DNA of 11,808 nucleotides from Chloroflexota bacterium (GCA_024643825.1 JAHEME010000023.1:1735-13542); one strand, 5' to 3'; shown: positions 1 to 6,721, numbered from the stretch's first letter. Program-made: numbers and translations. Notes: generated by a model from the letters alone, not told the origin.

Positions 1-344
1 TGCGACAGCCATTCACACGGCTCCAGCACCGCCGGGTGCTCGATGGCAGTCGTGATGATGTGATTGCCACGTTCGCGATGCTCTTCAGCGACACCTTTGA
101 TCACTGTATTATTGGACTCCGTGCCGCCGCTGGTGAAGGTCAATTCCGAGGGATCGCAGTGAATCAAGGCGGAAGTCTGTGCTCTCCCCAGATCAACCGC
201 CGTGTGGGTCTGGCGACCATACGGATGCGCACTCGAAGGGTTGCCGAAATGGTCTCGGAGGTAGGGGAGCATGGCTTCCACTGCTTCCGGGTGAATCGGG
301 GTGGTGGCGTTGTAATCAAGGTAAATCGGTGATGACATAGTCAT
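1..344 (-). CDS. Cysteine desulfurase family protein (NifS/IscS-type, PLP-dependent), N-terminal part
   Basis: The protein removes sulfur from L-cysteine as an enzyme-bound persulfide and supplies it for Fe-S cluster or thiolation pathways; PLP is the cofactor and the site is the cytosol. About 114 residues are in the window and the rest lies beyond base 1. Visible family signatures are YLDYNATTP near residue 7, GNPSSAHPYGR near residue 33, the cofactor-phosphate loop FTSGGTESNN near residue 67 and the IEHPAVLEP segment holding the active-site histidine near residue 98. The PLP lysine and catalytic cysteine are not in view, so the NifS, IscS or SufS subtype cannot be decided. Two in-frame ATGs (344 and 338) are possible starts and neither has a clear Shine-Dalgarno. 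It lies about 41 bases downstream of the kinase gene on the same strand and may be read from the same transcript. Confidence 0.9.
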   Translation of the reverse strand, partial: MTMSSPIYLDYNATTPIHPEAVEAMLPYLRDHFGNPSSAHPYGRQTHTAVDLGRAQTSALIHCDPSELTFTSGGTESNNTVIKGVAEEHRERGNHIITTAIEHPAVLEPCEWLS

Positions 345-371
345 GCTTTGCGTAGTTAGCTACGGATGCAA

Positions 372-399
372 CACAGGCTGGCTGTTCACAGGCTGGCTG
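372..399. repeat. 15-bp tandem duplication at the kinase stop codon
   Basis: CACAGGCTGGCTG occurs at 372-384 and again at 387-399, separated by two bases, giving a 15-bp period. The right copy contains the last codons and the TGA stop (388..386) of the kinase gene; the left copy is just downstream of it. This looks like a local slippage duplication. It forms no hairpin and is not a terminator. Confidence 0.8.
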
Positions 400-1633
400 C
401 CTGCTGGAAGGTTAGTCGCACCCGCCCGGCGGTGATAGTGTCCCCTTCTGCCAGAGGATGTGGCCCACCCGGATAAATTTGCTGCTGGTTCAGGAATGTG
501 CCGTTCATGCTGCCCAGGTCTTCGAGATAGTAACGATCTCCCTCAAAGAATACACGGCAGTGGCGGCGCGAAGCCGTACGGGCATCTTCAACACCCATAA
601 CCCACAAATCGATATCGGGCACAGAAGTATCACGTGGGTGGCTGCGCCCGATCACCGTCTCGTGCAGGGTCAAGGGCAAGTGTTTGCCGTCCATTGTCAG
701 CAGTTCATACCGATTCTGTGGGCGAAGCGGCACCGTGGTAGTAAGAGGTTTCATACTGGTTGTGGTGGCGGGAATATCGAGATCAAGCAGGGTGGCGGCT
801 GGCTTGCCGCCGAGGATATTCTCAATGCGTGTCACGACTTCGCCTGCCGACGCAGGGCGCGCGTCGGGCTTGAGGGCCATCATCTGGGTGACGAGCGCAG
901 CTACCGGGTCCGTGACTCCGGTGATCGGGTCGAGCTTGCCGGAGATAATGCGAGATGCGACGGTTCCAAACTCGCGTGCCTTGACGGGCAGGCTGGCGGT
1001 CAGCATCTCGTAGAGCACGACCCCCAGGGCGTAGATGTCCGCCCTATGATCGACGCCATGCGCTTCTAGAATCTGTTCAGGAGGGGCGTAGTACAGAGTC
1101 CCCGCGAAGTGCGCCGAGGCGGTAAGGGTCGCCTGCCCCTGACCTTTGGCGATCCCAAAATCGATGATCTTTACCGTGTTGTCCGGGGTGATCATGATGT
1201 TTTGCGATTTGATGTCGCGGTGTACGATGTGAGCACTATGAACATCCGCAAGGCCAAGAGCGACCTGCCTTGCGATCTCCAGCCCATCGGTCTCTGCGAG
1301 AGGCCCGCGTGTATCAATTACATCCGCCAACGTGTGCCCTTCGATGAATTCCGCGATGATGTAGCTCAGGTTCTGGCTGGTTTCCTCATCGTATTCATCC
1401 AAGGCCCAGTCGTACAACTGGACGACATACGGGTTATGGATCGCCTGTAAAAGCTCGATTTCACGGCGGAACCGCCCCATGAAACGCTCATTGACCAGGT
1501 GGCCGTGTACGAGCTTGACGATCACCATCTGGCCCGATTCGGAATCGCGGCCAAGATACACCGTGGCAGCGCCGCCGGAGCCGAGCCGATCATAAATACG
1601 ATACCGATCTTTAAGAGTACGACCTACAAGCAC
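386..1633 (-). CDS. Serine/threonine protein kinase with C-terminal FHA domain
   Basis: A Hanks-type kinase that should phosphorylate Ser/Thr on partner proteins; its FHA domain binds phosphothreonine peptides. With the GTG start at 1633 it has 415 residues. Kinase motifs in that numbering are the glycine loop LGSGGAATV (17-25), Lys40, the helix-C Glu58, HRDIKSQN with catalytic Asp140, DFG at 158-160 and APPE near 183-186. The usual Pro of HRDIKPxN is Ser. A Thr/Pro-rich linker (about 270-305) leads to the FHA domain (about 320-415) with IGRS, SRRH near 355-358 and LGSMNGTFLN near 373-382. No membrane helix is visible, so it is probably cytosolic, unlike PASTA kinases. An ATG at 1696 would add 21 residues, but 1633 has a GAGAGGGA Shine-Dalgarno 8 bases upstream and begins MLVGRTLKDRYRI, the usual start of such kinases. 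It is divergent from the small membrane protein gene. Confidence 0.92.
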   Translation of the reverse strand: MLVGRTLKDRYRIYDRLGSGGAATVYLGRDSESGQMVIVKLVHGHLVNERFMGRFRREIELLQAIHNPYVVQLYDWALDEYDEETSQNLSYIIAEFIEGHTLADVIDTRGPLAETDGLEIARQVALGLADVHSAHIVHRDIKSQNIMITPDNTVKIIDFGIAKGQGQATLTASAHFAGTLYYAPPEQILEAHGVDHRADIYALGVVLYEMLTASLPVKAREFGTVASRIISGKLDPITGVTDPVAALVTQMMALKPDARPASAGEVVTRIENILGGKPAATLLDLDIPATTTSMKPLTTTVPLRPQNRYELLTMDGKHLPLTLHETVIGRSHPRDTSVPDIDLWVMGVEDARTASRRHCRVFFEGDRYYLEDLGSMNGTFLNQQQIYPGGPHPLAEGDTITAGRVRLTFQQAASL

Positions 1634-1641
1634 TGGTGGCT

Positions 1642-1649
1642 TCCCTCTC
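1642..1649 (-). promoter_or_regulatory. Ribosome binding site deciding the kinase start
   Basis: Minus-strand GAGAGGGA at 1649..1642 lies 8 bases before the GTG at 1633. The ATG at 1696 has only an AGG that abuts it, too close to serve as a Shine-Dalgarno. This favours the shorter kinase. Confidence 0.6.
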
Positions 1650-1684
1650 GCTGTGGCAGGCGGCTTAGGGGGTAAACTTCGATA

Positions 1685-1709
1685 AGTGTAGCACATCCTA
1701 AAAAGGATG
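1685..1709 (-). promoter_or_regulatory. Possible kinase promoter (extended -10) with adjoining palindrome
   Basis: On the minus strand TGCTACACT (1693..1685) reads as an extended -10 element (TGn plus TACACT); no good -35 is visible. Directly upstream is the perfect dyad CATCCT-AAAA-AGGATG (1694-1709), placed where the spacer and -35 would lie, so a repressor or activator bound there could control the kinase. The expected transcript would start near 1678 and carry a leader of about 45 bases. The pattern is seen in the sequence; the function is inferred. Confidence 0.35.
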
Positions 1710-1733
1710 CACGATTCTCAATAGCCAGAGAAT

Positions 1734-1762
1734 TTGACTTCCCACCCAAAGGCTTCTAGACT
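1734..1762 (+). promoter_or_regulatory. Sigma-70-type promoter of the plus-strand gene train
   Basis: TTGACT (1734-1739) and TAGACT (1757-1762) are separated by exactly 17 bases. The expected start of transcription is near 1769, leaving a leader of about 36 bases before the GTG at 1805. The leader holds a small dyad, AGGGA (1768-1772) and TCCCT (1778-1782). This is the best promoter match in the window and fits the first gene of the plus-strand unit. Confidence 0.6.
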
Positions 1763-1792
1763 GACGCAGGGACTCGATCCCTTCTATCGATG

Positions 1793-1797
1793 GGAGG
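1793..1797 (+). promoter_or_regulatory. Ribosome binding site deciding the small membrane protein start
   Basis: GGAGG at 1793-1797 is followed by 7 bases and GTG at 1805. The in-frame ATG at 1790 touches this site, so it cannot be the start that uses it; GTG 1805 is preferred. Confidence 0.7.
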
Positions 1798-1804
1798 TTC
1801 ATCT

Positions 1805-2098
1805 GTGACCAACCGTTTCATGGACTCCAGAATGCATATTGAGACCCGATTCGCTGCCTGGTGGATCGGATTACAGGCAAAGGCCGATGGGCTGCTTGTC
1901 CACGTGGAGGGAGATCGAAAGTCGGATAATAGTGGTCTGATCGCAGGACTCTCGATTGGGGCGATCATCGCTATCATTGCGGTGGCCCTCCTGTGCCTGA
2001 TCCCTATCTGCGTGATCGTCGTCCTGACTCTCATGGGGCCAGCTATCGGCAATGTGTTTTCGAACATCATTGAGAATCTTCCTTCCCCAACACCGTAA
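1805..2098 (+). CDS. Small membrane protein of unknown function
   Basis: This 97-residue protein is not recognised. Residues 1-42 are polar to amphipathic, with an aromatic patch (FAAWWIGL near 16-23). Residues 43-82 form one long hydrophobic stretch rich in Ile, Ala, Leu and Val with a central CLIPIC, long enough for two tightly packed helices or one long helix. The tail ends IENLPSPTP. No signal-peptide cleavage site or lipobox is evident; it is probably anchored in the inner membrane with the N-terminus in the cytosol. The GTG start is set by GGAGG at 1793-1797. It is first in the plus-strand train, 22 bases ahead of the inositol monophosphatase gene and directly behind the best promoter. 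The position opposite the FHA kinase makes a signalling link conceivable, but nothing in the sequence proves it. Confidence 0.7.
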   Translation: MTNRFMDSRMHIETRFAAWWIGLQAKADGLLVHVEGDRKSDNSGLIAGLSIGAIIAIIAVALLCLIPICVIVVLTLMGPAIGNVFSNIIENLPSPTP

Positions 2099-2120
2099 AT
2101 TCGTATGAGATGCTTTAGAG

Positions 2121-2942
2121 ATGGTATCTGACCGCGACTTAAGGCAGCGTCTTGCCCTGGCAGAATCGATTGCACGTCAGGCGGGGGCGCTGCTCCACGA
2201 GGCATACCATCACCCAGTAGCGATTACGAACAAGGGAAAAGTCGATCTGGTGACGCAGGCTGACCGGGATGCGGAAGCGCTAATCATCGGGGCACTGCGT
2301 GAGGGAGCGCCAGGCGACACCATTCTTGCCGAAGAGGGTGGCGAGGCACAGGTCGGCAACAATGGCCTGACGTGGATTGTCGATCCATTGGATGGAACCA
2401 CCAACTTCGCCCATGGGTTTCCGGTGTTTGCGGTATCCATTGGGCTGCGCACCTCAGACGAGGTGCTGCTGGGTGTGATCTATGATCCCCTGCGCGACGA
2501 GTGCTTCACCGCAGCGAAGGATCAGGGTGCTGCCTTGAATGGGCAATCCATACACGTTTCAGATGTTCGTACCCTGGAAAACTCCCTGCTTGCCACTGGA
2601 TTCCCCTATGATCGCCATGAGGCCGAGGATAATAACTCGTTGGCCTTTGCCGTGTTTCTACGACGTGCGCAAGGAATTCGGCGGGCAGGGGCAGCGGCCC
2701 TCGATATGGCTTATGTCGCCTGCGGTCGGGTCGATGCCTACTGGGAAATGCGCTGGCAGCAGTGGGATGTGGGTGCAGGTGTGGTGATCGTGCGGGAAGC
2801 AGGGGGTCTCGTAACCGATTACGAAGGCGCTGCCGGGGATGATCAGGTGCTTCGTGGGCGGCGGCTGGTCGCCAGCAACGGCCTGATTCACGATCAGATG
2901 GTGGCAACCCTGACCGATGTCTACGAATCGCACTCTCATTGA
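2121..2942 (+). CDS. Inositol monophosphatase family protein (SuhB-like)
   Basis: A Mg-dependent, Li-sensitive-type phosphatase fold that hydrolyses myo-inositol monophosphates or related substrates such as histidinol phosphate, PAP or fructose bisphosphate. The length, 273 residues, is normal for the family. Metal ligands are visible: Glu71 in AEEGG, Asp88 and Asp91 in WIVDPLDGTTNF, and Asp216 in WDVGAG. The RRAGAAALDMAYVACGR segment (187-203) matches the family, and the C-terminal part completes the fold with VREAGGLVTD. All key residues are kept, so it should be active. Substrate cannot be read from the sequence: SuhB-type inositol phosphatase is the likeliest, but members of this family in many bacteria act on histidinol phosphate. 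It is the second gene of the plus-strand train; a T8 run follows its stop. Confidence 0.9.
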   Translation: MVSDRDLRQRLALAESIARQAGALLHEAYHHPVAITNKGKVDLVTQADRDAEALIIGALREGAPGDTILAEEGGEAQVGNNGLTWIVDPLDGTTNFAHGFPVFAVSIGLRTSDEVLLGVIYDPLRDECFTAAKDQGAALNGQSIHVSDVRTLENSLLATGFPYDRHEAEDNNSLAFAVFLRRAQGIRRAGAAALDMAYVACGRVDAYWEMRWQQWDVGAGVVIVREAGGLVTDYEGAAGDDQVLRGRRLVASNGLIHDQMVATLTDVYESHSH

Positions 2943-2953
2943 GAATTTTTTTT
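2934..2953 (+). terminator. Weak terminator-like stem with T8 run
   Basis: TCTC (2934-2937) and GAGA (2941-2944) can pair around a three-base loop across the stop codon, followed by eight T residues (2946-2953). The 4-bp stem is too weak for a confident terminator; at most it could attenuate transcription into the enoyl-CoA hydratase gene. Confidence 0.2.
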
Positions 2954-2992
2954 CACGGAATCCGCAAATCTCGTGAAAGGACTGATTGGATA

Positions 2993-3766
2993 ATGGCTGA
3001 TGAATTGATTCTGCGCGAGGTACATGGAGAGGTTGGTCTGGTGCGGTTAAATCGCCCGGCGGCCCTCAACGCCCTGAGCCTTCCTCTCATGAACGAACTG
3101 GGGGACGCCCTCGCTGCCTGGGATTCTGACCCGGCGATTGGCGCAATGGTCATAACCGGGAACAACCGGGCCTTCGCTGCCGGAGCCGACATCAAAGAAA
3201 TGGCGGATGCTACCTCCGTGCAAATGCTCACCCACGATCATATTGGCGGGTGGGATCGGGTAGCAGAGATGCACAAACCTGTGATTGCGGCGGTCTCTGG
3301 CTATGCTCTTGGTGGGGGCTGCGAACTGGCCATGATGTGCGATATGATCATCGCCAGCGAGACTGCCGTATTCGGGCAGCCAGAGATCAACCTGGGTGTG
3401 ATGCCCGGCGCAGGTGGCACACAGCGAATGGTGCGCGCGGTTGGCAAGAGCATCACGATGGAAATGGTGCTCAATGACCGCCGTCTTTCCGCCGAAGAAG
3501 CCTACCAGTTCGGGTTGATCAGCCGCATTTACCCGGTTGAAAACTACCTCGACGAAGCCCTGCGCATCGCGGGAGAAATCGCAGCCCGTGCTCCGGTAGC
3601 TGTGCGTCTGGCAAAAGAATCGGTCAACAAAGCCTTTGAGATGTCGCTATCGCAAGGGTTGGCCTTTGAACGTCGCAATTTCTACTTTCTGTTCAGCAGT
3701 GACGATCAGAAGGAAGGAATGGATGCGTTTGCCAATAAGCGTAAGCCCGAATGGAAAGGCAAATAG
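2993..3766 (+). CDS. Enoyl-CoA hydratase/isomerase family protein (crotonase)
   Basis: Crotonase-fold enzyme expected to hydrate trans-2-enoyl-CoA to 3-hydroxyacyl-CoA in beta-oxidation or amino-acid/aromatic degradation. From the ATG at 2993 it has 257 residues, the typical length; an upstream in-frame ATG at 2939 would add 18 residues (starting MRIFFHGIRK) that overlap the preceding stop and look non-native. Oxyanion-hole segments are FAAGADIKEM (61-70) and GYALGGGCELAM (103-114). Both catalytic glutamates of true hydratases are present: Glu111 in GGGCE and Glu131 in FGQPEINLG, followed by GAGGTQR. It therefore should be a genuine hydratase rather than an isomerase or dehalogenase relative. 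The C-terminal KEGMDAFANKRKPEW motif also matches short-chain hydratases. Shine-Dalgarno AAAGGA (2976-2981) is about 11 bases upstream, rather far. Confidence 0.92.
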   Translation: MADELILREVHGEVGLVRLNRPAALNALSLPLMNELGDALAAWDSDPAIGAMVITGNNRAFAAGADIKEMADATSVQMLTHDHIGGWDRVAEMHKPVIAAVSGYALGGGCELAMMCDMIIASETAVFGQPEINLGVMPGAGGTQRMVRAVGKSITMEMVLNDRRLSAEEAYQFGLISRIYPVENYLDEALRIAGEIAARAPVAVRLAKESVNKAFEMSLSQGLAFERRNFYFLFSSDDQKEGMDAFANKRKPEWKGK

Positions 3767-3806
3767 GCGCAGTCTGCTGCGCGATCAATGCTAGAGGAGA
3801 GATAGG

Positions 3807-4622
3807 ATGGATATTGAACAAATCATGCGAAACCGGGTCGTCTATGAAATCCCCGGCATGGATCAAGCGTACGTCAGCCGCGATCATATCTACAAGAAGG
3901 TTGGGGCACAGGAGCTAATGTGCGATATCTACTCCCCTCCTGATGCAGGAAATCAGCCTCTTCCAGCGGTGATCTTTGTGCATGGGGATGGGCTTGCGGA
4001 ACGGCTGGAAGGTGCGCGAGGCTGGGGGCAGTACATCTCGTGGGGAGAGCTGATTGCAGCCTCTGGTATGAGAGCCGTGATCGCCCACCATCGTTCCTCG
4101 ATGGGGCACACACGCATGCAAGACCCCGCCTCCGATGTAGACGATCTGGTCGCGCATGTCCGCAGCCAGTCAACCGTATATGGAATCGACTCACAGCGCC
4201 TCGCGATCTGGATGTGCTCGGCGGGCGGGCCGTTTGGGATGCGCACTGCCATCCGCAATACGCCGCCCTATATCAAAGCGATTGTTGCTTACTATGCGCT
4301 GCTCGATCTTCTCCATCTGCGTGAGACGATCCCTCCGCTTCTGGATGAGAAAACAATCCAGGAATTCTCGCCAACCTACACGCTTGATGACGCGGTCGGC
4401 AGCATTGCGCCGCTCTTTATGGTAAAAGTCGCCCATGATAGCCCCCACTTCAATCAGTCGATTGACCGATTTGTCGCTAAAGTAGAGGCAAAGCGTGCAG
4501 ACATCCAGACGGTCATCCACCCGGAGGGCCAGCACGGGTTTGACATCTTCAATGACGACGAGACTTCTCGGTCGATCATTCAGCAAACGCTGACATTCTT
4601 ACAGGCCCATTTGCTGGGATAG
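3807..4622 (+). CDS. Alpha/beta hydrolase with atypical nucleophile elbow
   Basis: An esterase/peptidase-like alpha/beta hydrolase of 271 residues; the substrate is unknown. A likely triad is visible: Ser138 in WMCSAGGPFG, an acid near Asp211 in VAHDSPHF, and His243 in EGQHGFD. The oxyanion segment is FVHGDG (57-62). The elbow is M-C-S-A-G instead of the usual G-x-S-x-G, so the first glycine is replaced by Met, with a Cys right before the Ser. The layout resembles BD-FAE/dienelactone-hydrolase relatives that act on small esters. No signal peptide or membrane segment is seen, so it is probably cytosolic. A strong AGGAG (3795-3799) lies 7 bases before the ATG. The gene follows the hydratase by 40 bases and precedes the acetyltransferase by 8, which suggests co-transcription. 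Confidence 0.82.
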   Translation: MDIEQIMRNRVVYEIPGMDQAYVSRDHIYKKVGAQELMCDIYSPPDAGNQPLPAVIFVHGDGLAERLEGARGWGQYISWGELIAASGMRAVIAHHRSSMGHTRMQDPASDVDDLVAHVRSQSTVYGIDSQRLAIWMCSAGGPFGMRTAIRNTPPYIKAIVAYYALLDLLHLRETIPPLLDEKTIQEFSPTYTLDDAVGSIAPLFMVKVAHDSPHFNQSIDRFVAKVEAKRADIQTVIHPEGQHGFDIFNDDETSRSIIQQTLTFLQAHLLG

Positions 4623-4630
4623 GCATACTC

Positions 4631-5431
4631 ATGGCTGATTCGACCTTATCGACGCGATCCATTGAGCAAGCCCTCCGCAGCGAGATTGGCCTTGATGGGC
4701 AGGATGTGATCGCTCATGTAGATGTGAATTCCATCGGGCCAATTTCTGGTGGAGCAGAGGCGCTACTGGCTGCCATTCTCTCCGCAGCAGGCACGGTGGT
4801 GATGCCCGCGTTTACCTACCAGACTCAGGTGATTCCGCAGGTAGGCCCGCCCAACAATGCGATGGACTATGGCGGGGCGGATGAACGCAATGCCCGCGCG
4901 GAGATTTTTCGGCCTGATCTCGCGGTACACCCTGACATGGGCGCGCTGGCTGAACTGCTTCGCAGCGATCATGACACGATACGCAGCACACACCCGATCC
5001 TTTCCTTTTGCGCTCAAGGGGCCAACGCAAAGAAAGTGCTTGCATCGCAAACCAGGGAGAACCCGCTGGGGCCAGTCGCATGGCTGGATGCTCATGACGG
5101 CATTGTACTCATGATGGGGTTGGATCATCGGCACAATGTCTCATTGCACCTTGCGGAACAGCGTGCAGGCCGGGAAGGATTTACCCGCTGGGCATTGACG
5201 CTGGACGACATTGAGGAGCTTCATCATATTCCAGGGCATCGGGATGGTTTCAATGCGATCTGGGGGGATTTGATGCAGTTCGGGGCTGTAACTCAGATTG
5301 GCATGGCACGCTGTGAGGTAATTCAGATCAAGCCGATGCTTGCATTCGCAGAACAGCAAATCCGCCAGTATCCAAATTTTCTTTTATGCGATAAACCGGC
5401 GTGCCACTACTGCGGGGCGCGGAGAGTATGA
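4631..5431 (+). CDS. AAC(3)-family (aminoglycoside 3-N-acetyltransferase-like) protein
   Basis: Antibiotic_NAT superfamily protein of 266 residues; members transfer an acetyl group from acetyl-CoA to an amine. Family landmarks are GGAEALLAAIL (40-50), VVMPAFTYQ (56-64), IRSTHPILSF (117-126), NPLGPVAWL (144-152), DGIVLMMGL (156-164) and SLHLAEQRAG (171-180) with the conserved His173 and Glu176. The usual early HSS loop is AHVDVNSIG here (28-36), and the tail carries Cys253, Cys258 and Cys261 (C-x4-C-x2-C), a possible metal site. These differences argue against calling it a resistance enzyme; chromosomal members of this family often act on other amines. It is the last gene of the plus-strand train and converges on the SbcD-like gene with 37 bases between the stops. 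Confidence 0.85.
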   Translation: MADSTLSTRSIEQALRSEIGLDGQDVIAHVDVNSIGPISGGAEALLAAILSAAGTVVMPAFTYQTQVIPQVGPPNNAMDYGGADERNARAEIFRPDLAVHPDMGALAELLRSDHDTIRSTHPILSFCAQGANAKKVLASQTRENPLGPVAWLDAHDGIVLMMGLDHRHNVSLHLAEQRAGREGFTRWALTLDDIEELHHIPGHRDGFNAIWGDLMQFGAVTQIGMARCEVIQIKPMLAFAEQQIRQYPNFLLCDKPACHYCGARRV

Positions 5432-5452
5432 GAAGAAGAGAGAACAAGAGAC

Positions 5453-5469
5453 ATCCCCGATTGAGGGAT
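5453..5469. terminator. Small inverted repeat between convergent genes
   Basis: ATCCC (5453-5457) and GGGAT (5465-5469) form a 5-bp stem with a 7-base loop in the gap between the AAC(3)-like and SbcD-like genes. No T run follows on either strand, so a role as bidirectional terminator is only possible, not shown. Confidence 0.25.
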
Positions 5470-6707
5470 TACCCAGGGTTGTTCAAGTCTTCATCGGTCA
5501 TCATGACTTCAGCTACTTCTTTGAGCCGTTCGATGCGATCCGGGTCTGTTTGACGGGATACGAGGAACCGATCCAATAGCTCAAGTGGCGTCAGTCCTTC
5601 CGGGCGTTCCACACCGAGCCGCGACCGTACGGGGTAGTCAATGTCGCGTTGGATGGCAGCGACAAACGCGGCATCCGAAAGCGCCGCTTCGATGTCTCGA
5701 TCCCGGAGCAGCGCGTCATTTTCGGGCGTTGCTGTCACAATCACCCGGACGACCGCCCCGGTTACATCCACCTTTTTGACAGCCTTCAATACATCGGTAG
5801 TTGGGTCAGGTCGGTTGCGCACATCGGCGCGAATCGTGACAAACGGTCGTGCAGCTACTTCGATGAATTCGTAGCTGGTTTCTCCGCGAGCAAGGTTCAC
5901 CCAGCAGAATCCCTTGGTGTCGCCCTCTTCACCAAAATCAATTCTCTCCAGGCTGCCGCTGTAGACCACAGGAGGAATGTGCCCCTTATTCATGTCCTGA
6001 AAAAAGTGGATATGGCCCAGCGCCACATAATCCCATACCGGGCTTGCCAGCGTGCTGGTCATCACGGCTACATCTCGGCCCAGCATCACTCCGCGCTCAG
6101 AGCCGAGTTTTGCCCCCTGTACCGTGAAGTGCCCGGTCAGTACCGCAGGAATGTCCGGGTTTACCTCGGCTTCCAGGCTGCGGATCACGGTATCCACCTG
6201 CTGGCGCAGGAGAAAATCCAGATCGCCGAGGGTCTTCCCACGAGACGAAACATCGGCAAGCAGCCGTTGACGCACCGGGTAGGGCACGGTCGCAACCTGA
6301 ACCGGGCCTCGTCCGGTTTCGATCAGGTGCAGCTTATCCGACCTGCCCACGATCACATTCTCGACACCCAGGGTGTGAAAAATCTCAATGCTGGAGGCTT
6401 TCTGCGTCATGGCAGGGATGTCGTGATTGCCGACCAGCAGCACCACCGGGCATGTCTGCGCCAGCCGTTTGATGCGGCGGGCGAACTCGCGCTGATAGGT
6501 TGGGTTCGGGGTGCTCGATTTGAAGGCATCCCCGGCGAAGATTACGAGATCTGCTTCGTGTTCTTCCGCGTACTCACAAACATCGTTGAGGCGGCGCAGA
6601 AAATCCATCACCCGGCTGCTAATGCCAGTGGATGGATCGGTCTTGCCATAGTTTTCCATGCCGATGTGAATATCGGCGAAGTGAAGCAGTCGAATGGGAT
6701 CAGACAA
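5469..6707 (-). CDS. sbcD: SbcD/Mre11-type DNA repair exonuclease subunit
   Basis: A Mn-dependent metallophosphoesterase nuclease that, with the SbcC/Rad50 ATPase, opens hairpins and blocked DNA ends. All five metal-site motifs are present: ADIHIG (Asp12, His14), FAGD (Asp60), GNHD (Asn94-His95-Asp96), TGHF (His193) and LGHIH (His232, His234). The N-terminal catalytic domain spans about 1-270; the capping and SbcC-binding part follows to residue 412, a normal length. The start is a TTG at 6707: the protein begins at the expected MSDPIRLLHFADIH position and GAGGT (6721..6717) lies 9 bases upstream. No sbcC follows within the window; the next gene downstream is convergent. A perfect 9-bp hairpin sits just upstream of its ribosome binding site. 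It could be an Mre11-like enzyme with a distant partner or another role. Confidence 0.9.
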   Translation of the reverse strand: MSDPIRLLHFADIHIGMENYGKTDPSTGISSRVMDFLRRLNDVCEYAEEHEADLVIFAGDAFKSSTPNPTYQREFARRIKRLAQTCPVVLLVGNHDIPAMTQKASSIEIFHTLGVENVIVGRSDKLHLIETGRGPVQVATVPYPVRQRLLADVSSRGKTLGDLDFLLRQQVDTVIRSLEAEVNPDIPAVLTGHFTVQGAKLGSERGVMLGRDVAVMTSTLASPVWDYVALGHIHFFQDMNKGHIPPVVYSGSLERIDFGEEGDTKGFCWVNLARGETSYEFIEVAARPFVTIRADVRNRPDPTTDVLKAVKKVDVTGAVVRVIVTATPENDALLRDRDIEAALSDAAFVAAIQRDIDYPVRSRLGVERPEGLTPLELLDRFLVSRQTDPDRIERLKEVAEVMMTDEDLNNPG

Positions 6708-6721
6708 GGGAGATTGACCTC

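Noticed and set aside
458..1069. 203-codon plus-strand open frame antisense to the kinase gene
   Set aside because: No domain; overlaps the FHA and kinase C-lobe coding region completely.
4631..5431. Acquired aminoglycoside resistance gene
   Set aside because: The early HSS loop and tail differ from resistance AAC(3) enzymes, there is no mobile element nearby, and base composition looks like that of the neighbours.
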